Positions 1 to 6,937 of a stretch of 12,142 nt of DNA are shown here, piece after piece. The notes beneath the pieces were generated by a model that was given only the letters and a program-made list of their open reading frames with translations, was not told where the DNA came from and did not search any database. Source of the stretch: DATAXP01 sp036272935 (GTDB taxonomy: Bacteria; Planctomycetota; Planctomycetia; Pirellulales; PNKZ01); assembly GCA_036272935.1 (NCBI GenBank), contig DATAXP010000077.1:1-12142 (forward strand), given 5' to 3'. Numbering within the stretch: position 1 is the stretch's first letter; every line of letters begins with the position of its first letter. The position numbers and the translations under genes are program-made.

Positions 1-17
1 AACCTCAAGCCAGCGCC

Positions 18-72
18 AGTCTCCGCTCGGCAGCGACCGTCTCGAACGATCGTCGCCGGCGGAGGCTTTTTT
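18..72 (+). terminator. Rho-independent terminator of a rightward gene left of the window
   Basis: A long, nearly continuous hairpin can be folded here and is followed directly by six T. The outer stem pairs 18-26 with 59-67 (nine pairs, one G-T wobble). After a single bulged T at 27, 28-31 pairs with 55-58, 33-36 with 50-53 and 38-40 with 46-48, closing a five-base loop (41-45). The T run spans 67-72. This is the standard layout of an intrinsic terminator on the plus strand, so a plus-strand gene should end shortly before position 1. It faces the minus-strand thioredoxin gene and sits between the two 3' ends. Confidence 0.75.
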
Positions 73-107
73 GTGCGCCGGCTCAACCGTTCACTGATGG
101 CTTGCCG

Positions 108-650
108 TCATGGCTCGCCGAGCAGCCGCCGCACCTCGGCGCCGACGTCGGCGTAGGTGAAGCCCGGTCGATCGAATGTCTTGGCCAGCTTTCCGGTCGC
201 GTCGTAGACGAACACGGCTGGGATCGACGCCACGCCGAGCTTCTTGAGCATCGTGTCTGAATCTTCGGCGGCCAGGATGTTCTCGAACCGCGCCTGCTGC
301 GACTCGAGGAAGCCGAGCACCTTCGCGCGCTGCTCCTCGGGTTTGCCGACCCCTTCGTAATCGAGACTCACCGAGATGCACGCCACCTTGGGATGCTCGC
401 GGCTTAGCTCGACCAGGTGCGGAAACTCCTTCATGCACGGCTCGCACGAGGTGCTCCAGGCATCGACGACGACCACCTTGCCGCGATGCCGCCCGATCGT
501 CGCGACCAAGGCGTCGTAATCCTTGATCTCAAGCGTCACCGGCGGCGGCACGGGCTCGGCCACTTTCCCGCAACCCGGCGCGAGCAGCACGGCGGCGACA
601 ATCGCGATTGTGTAACGTCGCCAGGACGATTTCAGATCGAATCGCAACAT
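108..650 (-). CDS. TlpA/ResA-like thioredoxin-fold lipoprotein
   Basis: This 180-residue protein looks like an exported thiol-disulfide oxidoreductase. Residues 1-26 form a signal peptide (Arg/Lys-containing start, then a hydrophobic run) ending at APGC, so Cys27 may be lipidated; the lipobox is imperfect because Ala replaces the usual Leu at -3. A proline-rich linker follows. The thioredoxin fold covers about 38-178, with the redox motif CEPC at 69-72 and the cis-proline loop SIPAVFV around Pro144. The Trp usually found before the first active-site Cys is a Ser here. A GAGGAG ribosome site (654-659, minus strand) lies only 3 nt before the ATG. The gene is divergent from the large cytochrome c fusion, 98 bp away. 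Family knowledge links TlpA/ResA proteins to reducing apocytochrome or other exported cysteines; a role for the neighbour is inference. It could instead be a general peroxiredoxin/AhpC-TSA-type reductase. Confidence 0.86.
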   Translation of the reverse strand: MLRFDLKSSWRRYTIAIVAAVLLAPGCGKVAEPVPPPVTLEIKDYDALVATIGRHRGKVVVVDAWSTSCEPCMKEFPHLVELSREHPKVACISVSLDYEGVGKPEEQRAKVLGFLESQQARFENILAAEDSDTMLKKLGVASIPAVFVYDATGKLAKTFDRPGFTYADVGAEVRRLLGEP

Positions 651-695
651 TGGCTCCTCGGTTGTTCGACGCGTATGTTAGCGCGGTGGATCGCC

Positions 696-711
696 GGTCA
701 TAATAATGACC
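696..711. promoter_or_regulatory. Palindrome in a divergent promoter region (candidate operator)
   Basis: GGTCAT-AATA-ATGACC is a perfect six-base inverted repeat around a four-base AT spacer. It lies in the 98-bp gap between the divergent thioredoxin and cytochrome c fusion genes, 38 bp before the plus-strand ATG and 46 bp before the minus-strand one. The AT-rich centre is conspicuous in a GC-rich sequence. It could be an operator shared by both genes or part of a -10 region; no regulator can be named. Confidence 0.35.
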
Positions 712-748
712 AATCGTGCCGCTGGCGAGTTGCGAGGAACTCTGACCG

Positions 749-3700
749 ATGATGTGCCGCATTCGTGCGTGTCTTGCGCTGCTTGGATGCCTGGCGGCGG
801 TCGGATCGTCGCCGCTTACCGCCGCCGGTGCAAAATCGGACGCCGCAGCGCTGTTCGCCCGCGAGAATCTGATCGCCTGGTGCATCGTGCCGTTCGACGC
901 GAAGCGCCGCAGCCCCGAGGAGCGGGCGGCGATGCTCGAGCGCCTCGGGCTTCGCCACTTCGCATACGACTACCGCAAGGAGCACGTTCCCAGCTTCGAG
1001 GCGGAGATCGAAGCCTGCCGCCGCCACGGCGTCACCATCGATGCCTGGTGGTTCCCCTCGCAGCTCAATGACGAGGCACGGCTAATCCTCGCCGTGTGCA
1101 AAAAGCACGGCATCGCGCCGCAGCTTTGGGTCTCGGGCGGCGGCGCGATGACCAAGTCGGCCAACGAACAACGCCAGCGCATCGAGCAGGAAGTGGCCCG
1201 GATTCGCCCGATCGCTGAGGCGGCGGCCGCGCAAGGGATGAAAGTCGGGCTGTACAACCACGGCGGCTGGTTCGGCGAGCCGGAGAATCAACTGGCCGTC
1301 ATCGACGCGCTCGGGATGCCCAACGTCGGCATCGTTTACAACCTGCATCACGGACACGCTCACGTCGATCGCCTGCCCGAGTTGCTCGCAAAGATGCGGC
1401 CGCACCTGCTGGCGATCAACCTCAATGGCACGGCGCGCGACGGAGACAAGGGCGGTCGGAAGGTCTTGCCGCTGGGGCAAGGGGAACTCGACCTACAAGT
1501 GCTGCGGGCGATCGTCGACAGCGGCTATCGCGGGCCAATCGGCATTCTCGGCCACACGCAGGACGATGCCGAGGCACGGTTGCTCGATAACCTCGACGGC
1601 CTGTTGTGGCTGGTCCCACAAGTCGACGGAAAGGCTGTCGGCCCGAAGCCGACGCCGCGCACTACGGTTCCTCCGCCGGCTAAGAATGAGGCGGCGGTAA
1701 AGCCATCATTGCCGAAAGGCTCGGCGCCGATGCCCGCAGCGGGTGTGCATCTCAAGCCGGTCGATCCGCGGTTGAAGGTGACGCTCATCGATCGTTCGAC
1801 CAGCGATGTGTACATGGGCGTGAAGGTCGATGCCGTGGGGCAAGTGTTCGTTGGTGGCCGCGAGGCGGTTTTTGTCTTCGAGCCGCAGAGCGACGGTAGT
1901 TTCGGGCCGCGGCGCGAGCTGCTGCGGTTCCCGCCCGACTCGATCATCATGGGCCTGGAGTTCCGTGGCGACGATTTGTATGTGCTGACGATCAACGCCT
2001 TGTACCGTGTCCCCGGCGGTCGCACGCAGCAGCATCGTGGCCTGCGACCCGAGCGAATCCTGTGGGGTTTGCCGCTCGATTTGCACGTCAGCTTCCATTG
2101 CCTGGCGTGGGGACCGGACGGCGACTTGTATCTGACGCACGGCGACCCGTTGTTGCAATACGGCGATTGGACGCGTCCCGATCATTGGGGGCACTGGACG
2201 TTGTATTGCGGCCGCGACGAAATCCCGGTTCCATACACCGGTCAAGGCGCCGTGCTCGCCGTGAAGCCCGACGGCACTGGCCTGCGCGTGATCGCCCGGG
2301 GCTTGCGCGGCGCGGTGGGGCTGGCGTTCGACGATCGCGGCAACTTGTTCACCAACGACAACGACCACGAGAGCCGCGCCGACCAGTACGCGCCGGCTCG
2401 CTTGCTGCACGTCCTGCCGGGCATCGACTTCGGTTGGCCACGCGGCTGGATGGCCTCGAAAAGTCCTGATCGCTACGACCTGATCGAGCCGATGTGCGCT
2501 GATTTGGGCCGAGGCGTTCCGTGTGCCTTGGCCTACTTCGGCAATCGGGGCGAATCGAACCCGCTCACGCAACGGCTGCTCATGTGCCGCTGGGACCGCC
2601 ATGCCGTGACGGCTTATCGTCCGTTGCGGCGCGGCATCAGTTTCACCGCGCAGGAGGAGCTGGTGCTCGAAGGGGACGAAAACGCGCGTCCCGTCGGCAT
2701 CGATGTCGATCGGCACGGCCGCTTGTTCGTTACCGCGTTGTACATGACCGGCAACATGGCCGCCCCCGAGTGCCCCAGCGACCTGGTGATGGTCAGCGGT
2801 GAAGATACGTCGGCCGCAGCTCGATCGCCGGCGACCGTTGCGCCGCCTCGCGACGATCGATCGCTGCAAAACCTGCTGGTCGACGCCAAGTCCGACGACA
2901 CCTATCGCCGGCAACTTGCGGTAACGCACCTTGCCGAGCACGCGGCGCTCGACGACCTACTTGGCCTTTGCCGTTCGTCGAGCCAGCGCGATCGGCTTGC
3001 GGGAGTATTGGCCATTGGGCATCGGCTTACGGTGCCCGGGCCTCACAGCATCCCGCCGGAAAAGCTCGCGCTGTTCTATCCCAAGGAAAACGCCTTCTTC
3101 AAACCGTTGCAGCGATTTTATGGCAGCGATGAGCCGGTCGATCTGGCAGCCGAGGCGCGTATCGGCGCCTACACGATCGCCGAGTGGTGGCGGACAATTG
3201 AACACAGCTCGGAACACGAGCGACTGTTCGCGTGCCTCGTCGCGGCGCTCGGCGATTCTTCAGTAGCCGTCCAGCTTCAGGCTGCCTATTTTCTTTCGCT
3301 GCTCAACGATCCCCGCAGCGAGCCGTTGGTCGTGCAGACCCGACGCGGCATTCAACTCAAACACCTCGCCGCGGCGCCAGCGTACCCGGTAAAGCGCGTC
3401 TGGAGGATTGGTCCGTTTATCGACGCCGACGCCGCTGCTTGGGATCGACCTCACGGTCCCGAGCAAGGCTCGCTCGATCTTTCCGCCACCTGGAACGGAA
3501 AAACCTGGCAACAGCGGCCGCTGGGCGAGCTCGGCGCGACGGATCGTTCGTCTGTCTATACGCATTTCCAGGTTCACTCGGGACGCCGGCAACCTGGACT
3601 GCTGACATTGCGTGATCCTGGGAGCGCTCGCCTGTGGCAGAACGGAAATCTGGCGGCCGACCCTGGGACCGAAGAGAAGCAAAACGGACGGACCTGGATT

Positions 3701-4360
3701 GTCGATTTGCAGCCTGGCAGCAACGATTTCCTGTTGCGGATGGCGACGGGAGTGACCACGGTCGCCGAGCCGTCCGCAGCCTTGGTGCTGCGTGCAGCAA
3801 ACTCCGTCGAGATCGTGTTGCCCGAGAAGCTCGATTCGGCGCAACTGGCGGCGCGACTCCGCGAGGCGGCGACTTCGGGCGCGGCCCAAGCGATCGCGCC
3901 GGAGTTTCTCGCTGTCGACTGGGCTAGCGCCGCCGCCAAAGGCGATGCCGCGCTGGGACGCCGCTTGTTCGGGACGCTCGGCTGCGTGAAATGCCACGCG
4001 ATCGTCCCCGATCAAAAGTCGGCCGGGGCGCCAAGCCTGGTCGAAGCCCGGCGACGCTTCACCGTGCCGCATCTCGTCGAATCGATTCTGCTGCCGAGCC
4101 GTCAGGTGGCCGAGCCGTTCCGCGCCCAGAGCTTCGTGCTCGACGACGGCCGATCGATGACCGGGTTGGTGACCTCCGAGTCGGCCGATGCGCTCGAATT
4201 GTTGTTACCCGACGCCACGCAGCGAACCATCGCCAAGAAAAGCATCGACGAGCGAGCCGCGACGCAACTCTCGCCGATGCCGCAAGGCCTGGTGAAAACT
4301 CCCGACGAACTGCGGAACCTGCTGGCCTACCTGCTCAGCGAACGTCCGCTGCCGCCGTAG
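749..4360 (+). CDS. Exported TIM barrel / propeller dehydrogenase / cytochrome c fusion protein
   Basis: This 1203-residue exported multidomain protein probably acts in the periplasm on a sugar-like substrate, passing electrons to haem. Order: signal peptide about 1-28; sugar-phosphate isomerase/epimerase-like TIM barrel about 30-291; Pro/Ala/Lys linker 292-334; six-bladed sorbosone-dehydrogenase-like propeller about 335-690; helical (HEAT-like) repeats about 703-865; beta-sandwich about 883-1040 beginning WRIGPF; PVC-type cytochrome c about 1055-1200. The haem motif CVKCH is at 1079-1083, and Met1177 in SPMPQGL is the likely distal ligand. Propeller and cytochrome resemble the families known as the putative membrane-bound dehydrogenase domain and the Pirellula/Verrucomicrobium haem-binding domain. 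Two tandem ATGs occur; the first has GAGGA (734-738) at a good distance. The frame is uninterrupted. The barrel lacks the usual acidic metal ligands but has a His cluster (171, 200, 201, 203, 205, 269). Substrate is unknown; domain calls are firm, biochemical role is inference. Confidence 0.92.
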   Translation: MMCRIRACLALLGCLAAVGSSPLTAAGAKSDAAALFARENLIAWCIVPFDAKRRSPEERAAMLERLGLRHFAYDYRKEHVPSFEAEIEACRRHGVTIDAWWFPSQLNDEARLILAVCKKHGIAPQLWVSGGGAMTKSANEQRQRIEQEVARIRPIAEAAAAQGMKVGLYNHGGWFGEPENQLAVIDALGMPNVGIVYNLHHGHAHVDRLPELLAKMRPHLLAINLNGTARDGDKGGRKVLPLGQGELDLQVLRAIVDSGYRGPIGILGHTQDDAEARLLDNLDGLLWLVPQVDGKAVGPKPTPRTTVPPPAKNEAAVKPSLPKGSAPMPAAGVHLKPVDPRLKVTLIDRSTSDVYMGVKVDAVGQVFVGGREAVFVFEPQSDGSFGPRRELLRFPPDSIIMGLEFRGDDLYVLTINALYRVPGGRTQQHRGLRPERILWGLPLDLHVSFHCLAWGPDGDLYLTHGDPLLQYGDWTRPDHWGHWTLYCGRDEIPVPYTGQGAVLAVKPDGTGLRVIARGLRGAVGLAFDDRGNLFTNDNDHESRADQYAPARLLHVLPGIDFGWPRGWMASKSPDRYDLIEPMCADLGRGVPCALAYFGNRGESNPLTQRLLMCRWDRHAVTAYRPLRRGISFTAQEELVLEGDENARPVGIDVDRHGRLFVTALYMTGNMAAPECPSDLVMVSGEDTSAAARSPATVAPPRDDRSLQNLLVDAKSDDTYRRQLAVTHLAEHAALDDLLGLCRSSSQRDRLAGVLAIGHRLTVPGPHSIPPEKLALFYPKENAFFKPLQRFYGSDEPVDLAAEARIGAYTIAEWWRTIEHSSEHERLFACLVAALGDSSVAVQLQAAYFLSLLNDPRSEPLVVQTRRGIQLKHLAAAPAYPVKRVWRIGPFIDADAAAWDRPHGPEQGSLDLSATWNGKTWQQRPLGELGATDRSSVYTHFQVHSGRRQPGLLTLRDPGSARLWQNGNLAADPGTEEKQNGRTWIVDLQPGSNDFLLRMATGVTTVAEPSAALVLRAANSVEIVLPEKLDSAQLAARLREAATSGAAQAIAPEFLAVDWASAAAKGDAALGRRLFGTLGCVKCHAIVPDQKSAGAPSLVEARRRFTVPHLVESILLPSRQVAEPFRAQSFVLDDGRSMTGLVTSESADALELLLPDATQRTIAKKSIDERAATQLSPMPQGLVKTPDELRNLLAYLLSERPLPP

Positions 4361-4387
4361 GGTGTGTCGAGCGCAGCGAGACGCACC
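4361..4387. repeat. Dispersed-type palindrome between convergent genes; possible bidirectional terminator
   Basis: This starts right after the stop of the large fusion gene and fills much of the 46-bp gap to the end of the FBPase gene. GGTGTGTC (4361-4368) pairs with GACGCACC (4380-4387), with one G-T wobble, around an 11-base GC-rich centre. Read on the plus strand it encodes the nonsense peptide CVERSETH, which I remember recurring in spurious translations from many planctomycete and cyanobacterial genomes; this marks it as a probable genome-wide palindromic repeat. It has no T run, so termination is only a possibility. Confidence 0.6.
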
Positions 4388-4406
4388 GGCTCGGCGGCGG
4401 TCGCTG

Positions 4407-5414
4407 CTATACCTTCACCGTCTGTCGCGAAAGCGAGTGCAGGCGGTCCATCTCGTAGCGGCTGCCGACGAACAGCGGCGTGCGCTGGTGCAGGTCGTTG
4501 GGCGTGATGTCGAGGATCGGCATCACGCCGTCGCTGGCCACGCCGCCAGCCTGCTCGGCAAGCCAGGCGATCGGGTTCGCTTCGTACATCAGCCGCAATT
4601 TGCCTTCGGGGTAATGCGCCGTGGGGGGATACATGAACACGCCCCCCTTGAGCATCGTGCGGTGAAAGTCGGCCACCAGCGAACCGATGTAGCGCGACGA
4701 GTAGTGGCTGCCGCCGTCGCCGGATTTCAGCCAGTGCAGGAACCGATTGCAGTACGCCGGAAAGTGGTCGGCGTTCGCCTCGTTGACGCTGTACAGGTTG
4801 CCGCGGTCGGGCATGCGAATGTTCGGATGGCTGAGCACGAACGCGCCGATCGACATGTCGAGCGTGAACCCGTGCACGCCGTGGCCGGTGGTGTAGACCA
4901 GCATGGTGCTCGAGCCATACAGCACGTAGCCGGCAGCCACCTGGCGGCGGCCCGGTTGGAGCACGTCGTTGATCGCAGGACGATTGCTGACCGGATCGCG
5001 GCGAAAGATGGAAAAGATCGTGCCGACGCTGACGTTCAAATCGATATTGCTCGAACCGTCCAACGGATCGAACACCACGATGTATTCGCCGTGCTCGGGA
5101 TTCTCGAGCACGACCACTGGTTCCTCATTCTCTTCGCTAGCCAGGATGCCGACGTTGCCGCGATTGCCCAGGGCGTGAAGCAGCGCGTTGTTGGCGAAGA
5201 CGTCGAGTTTCTGCTGCATTTCGCCTTGCACGTTCACATTGTCGGCCGCTCCAATGATCCCGCTGAGGCCGGCGCGGCGGACCTGGGCGGCGACTACCTT
5301 GGCTGCCAACGTGATGCCGCACAGCAACCAAGAAAAACTGCCCGAGGCGCGCGGCTTGTATTTCTGCTGCTGATCGAGAATGTACTGTGCGGCAGTGATC
5401 GGACTGGCGATCAT
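4407..5414 (-). CDS. fbp: Fructose-1,6-bisphosphatase class I
   Basis: The enzyme hydrolyses fructose 1,6-bisphosphate to fructose 6-phosphate in gluconeogenesis (and the Calvin cycle where present), in the cytoplasm, using Mg2+. With the start chosen here it is 335 residues, the normal class I length. Visible motifs are NVQGEMQQKLDVFAN (61-75), the metal-binding EENE (94-97), FDPLDGSSNID (115-125), RYIGSLVADFHR (241-252) and the family signature GKLRLMYEANPIA (271-283) with metal ligand Glu278. The C-terminus retains the conserved LHQRTPLFVG. The same frame stays open upstream to 5738, but that stretch has no FBPase similarity and would overlap the next gene; ATG 5414 has AAGGGG six bases before it. 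The gene is convergent with the fusion gene and divergent from the PD40 protein, so it is probably transcribed alone. Confidence 0.97.
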   Translation of the reverse strand: MIASPITAAQYILDQQQKYKPRASGSFSWLLCGITLAAKVVAAQVRRAGLSGIIGAADNVNVQGEMQQKLDVFANNALLHALGNRGNVGILASEENEEPVVVLENPEHGEYIVVFDPLDGSSNIDLNVSVGTIFSIFRRDPVSNRPAINDVLQPGRRQVAAGYVLYGSSTMLVYTTGHGVHGFTLDMSIGAFVLSHPNIRMPDRGNLYSVNEANADHFPAYCNRFLHWLKSGDGGSHYSSRYIGSLVADFHRTMLKGGVFMYPPTAHYPEGKLRLMYEANPIAWLAEQAGGVASDGVMPILDITPNDLHQRTPLFVGSRYEMDRLHSLSRQTVKV

Positions 5415-5420
5415 GGACAA

Positions 5421-5426
5421 CCCCTT
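5421..5426 (-). promoter_or_regulatory. Ribosome binding site that fixes the FBPase start
   Basis: On the minus strand this reads AAGGGG, six bases before the ATG at 5414. It supports the 335-residue FBPase over the 443-residue reading that starts at 5738. Confidence 0.7.
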
Positions 5427-5598
5427 CTGGCGTGGCGACAACAACAGCACCGACGGCGAACGAACGCCAGCCATTGTATTCTGCGCGGTCCGAGTGAGCC
5501 ACAGGCCTGCATCATGTCGTCTGAAGATCGACTTGCAATGCGGCGAGTAGATGGCGAAACTTGCCATGGAAGCGATCGTGAGGGGCCGATTTGCGAAC

Positions 5599-5604
5599 AA
5601 GGAA
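5599..5604 (+). promoter_or_regulatory. Ribosome binding site supporting a GTG start at 5611
   Basis: AAGGAA lies six bases before GTG 5611. The ATG codons at 5551 and 5566 have no comparable site close by. The GTG reading also places the hydrophobic signal peptide at the very N-terminus, which the longer readings do not. Confidence 0.55.
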
Positions 5605-5610
5605 CGGTGT

Positions 5611-6774
5611 GTGAGAGTTTTCTTCACGCTGCTTTGTTGGTTGCCGCTGGCGACGAGTGCCGCGGCAGCCGACCCGCTGGGGCCATGGCGCCACAACGTG
5701 CGCGTGAGCACGGCGGGCAGTGAGTTGCCGCGCCACACGATCCACGCTTATTACCTGACCTGCCCCGAGAGCCCCGACGGGCGACAGGTACTGTTCTACG
5801 CCTCCACCGAGGCAAGCGGGCATCACGGCGAGCTGATCGTTCTTGACCGCACCAGCGGCGCGGAAACAATCATCGCCCGGAACATCACGACCGAGGACGC
5901 CCATCGTGCCGCTTGCCAACAGTGGGTTTCGGGAGGCAAGCGCGTCGCGTTCCACGATGTTCGCGAGGGCCGGTGGCTGGTGGCGGCGGTCGATTTGCCT
6001 TCGGCGCAAGAGCGCGTCGTGGCTCGCGATCGGCAGCTCGCCTTCGGGCAACCCACCGGCGACGTGGTGCCGCTCTATGGTTGCCATTGGAACCCCGGCG
6101 ATCACCGCGACCTGGAGCTAGTGAACGTGGCGACCGGCGAATCGCACGTGGCGCTAACAGCTGCGTGCGCCGAGGAAGAGTATTCAGCGTGGCTGAAAGA
6201 CGAATTCGGCGATCGGCAAACCTCGATTTTCTTTCCGGTGCTCAGCCCCGATCGATCGCGGGTGTTCTTCAAGATCGCGGCCGGCAGCGGGGGCGACGAT
6301 TTCCGCTCGTCCAGCGCCAGCCATCGGCAAGGATTGTTCGTCTACGACCTGGCGGCCTCCAGGTTTTTGTGCATGCGCTCCACGTGGGGACATCCGGCCT
6401 GGCATCCCGACTCGCGCACAATCATCGAGATTGGCCCCATCCTGATCGACAGCGACGACGGCGCCTCGACACGCATCGCCAACGTGCCTAGCCTGCGCGG
6501 CTCGCATCCGTCGGTCAGTCCCGATGGGACGCTGTTCGTGACCGACGGGCTGCTTGATGCGCTGGCTGACGAGCCAGGGCAATGGGGCGTGATGGTCGGC
6601 GACCTCCGCGGCGGAGCGTTCGTCGTGCTCCACAAGTTCGACAATTCGCGCGGGGCTCGCTCCTGGCGTGTATCGCATCCGCACCCGGCATTCAGCCCCG
6701 ACGGTCGGCGGATCTACTTCAACGAAAGCAGCGGCCAGTGGACGCGCCTGCGCGTGATCGAGGCAGGCGGTTAG
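5611..6774 (+). CDS. Exported PD40/TolB-like beta-propeller, oligogalacturonate lyase-like
   Basis: This is a 387-residue exported beta-propeller. From the GTG start, residues 1-20 are a clean signal peptide ending in SAAAA before DPLG. The mature part carries repeated WD40-like (PD40) signatures of the SPDG type: ESPDGRQVLFYAS near the N-terminus, then WHPDSRT, VSPDG and FSPDGRRIYF, the last near the C-terminus. The overall pattern and the SHPHP motif (His356, His358), with His299 in GSHPSVSPDG, recall the oligogalacturonate lyase family, where a His-x-His pair and nearby residues bind a metal. In that family a Gln sits three residues before the first His; here it is Arg353, so pectin-lyase activity is doubtful. 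It could equally be a TolB-like binding or scaffold protein. ATG starts at 5551 or 5566 would give up to 407 residues. It is divergent from fbp (196-bp gap) and convergent with the sigma-54 activator. Confidence 0.75.
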   Translation: MRVFFTLLCWLPLATSAAAADPLGPWRHNVRVSTAGSELPRHTIHAYYLTCPESPDGRQVLFYASTEASGHHGELIVLDRTSGAETIIARNITTEDAHRAACQQWVSGGKRVAFHDVREGRWLVAAVDLPSAQERVVARDRQLAFGQPTGDVVPLYGCHWNPGDHRDLELVNVATGESHVALTAACAEEEYSAWLKDEFGDRQTSIFFPVLSPDRSRVFFKIAAGSGGDDFRSSSASHRQGLFVYDLAASRFLCMRSTWGHPAWHPDSRTIIEIGPILIDSDDGASTRIANVPSLRGSHPSVSPDGTLFVTDGLLDALADEPGQWGVMVGDLRGGAFVVLHKFDNSRGARSWRVSHPHPAFSPDGRRIYFNESSGQWTRLRVIEAGG

Positions 6775-6803
6775 AGCACTCGTGCGACGCGAACCACCTG
6801 ACC

Positions 6804-6854
6804 CCCTCGCCCTTTGGGAGTAGGGTAGCCGCCGTTGCGGCGGCCGGGTGAGGG
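6804..6854 (+). repeat. Hairpin repeat, copy 1
   Basis: This element begins CCCTCGCCCTTTGGGAG and ends GGCCGGGTGAGGG. It contains a perfect seven-base stem with a TTG loop (6828-6834 with 6838-6844). The reverse complement of 6888-6930 matches it over most of its length (CCCTTTGGGAG near one end, GGCCGG-TGAGGG at the other), so the two are inverted copies of one family. It lies 29 bp after the stop of the PD40 gene. Similar sequences recur, as I remember, in many planctomycete and proteobacterial genomes and produce spurious LLPKGEG-type peptides. Confidence 0.65.
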
Positions 6855-6887
6855 AGAACCGCGGCACACGTCGTCGATGCCACTTCG

Positions 6888-6930
6888 CCCTCATCCGGCC
6901 TTCGGCCACCTTCTCCCAAAGGGAGAAGGG
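6888..6930 (-). repeat. Hairpin repeat, copy 2 (inverted); likely terminator function
   Basis: This is the shorter, inverted copy of the repeat at 6804-6854. It holds two hairpins: GGCC-TTC-GGCC (6897-6907) and a perfect nine-base stem with an AAA loop, CCTTCTCCC (6909-6917) with GGGAGAAGG (6921-6929). The latter ends 8 bp from the stop of the minus-strand sigma-54 activator. It could stop or stabilise transcripts from either side, though no T run follows. Confidence 0.65.
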
Positions 6931-6937
6931 CGCTCAA

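Noticed and set aside
55..82. Inverted repeat GCCGGCG / CGCCGGC with the T run in its loop
   Set aside because: The larger fold at 18-67 uses these bases better and places the T run directly after the stem, as expected of a terminator.
1706..2941. A 411-codon open frame on the minus strand inside the fusion gene
   Set aside because: It is antisense to the strongly recognisable propeller domain and shows no coherent domain of its own.
5473..5478. TACAAT (minus strand) as a -10 box for the FBPase gene
   Set aside because: No convincing -35 box lies 16-18 bases upstream; one hexamer is too little evidence.
4362..5723. A 453-codon open frame on the plus strand
   Set aside because: It lies antisense to the FBPase coding sequence, begins inside the palindromic repeat, and its His/Arg/Ala/Val-rich product is typical of a reverse-frame shadow in GC-rich DNA.
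5415..5738. Upstream extension of the FBPase frame to a start at 5738 (443 residues)
   Set aside because: The extra 108 residues have no FBPase character, overlap the start of the divergent PD40 gene, and the internal ATG at 5414 has a good ribosome site and gives the normal family length.
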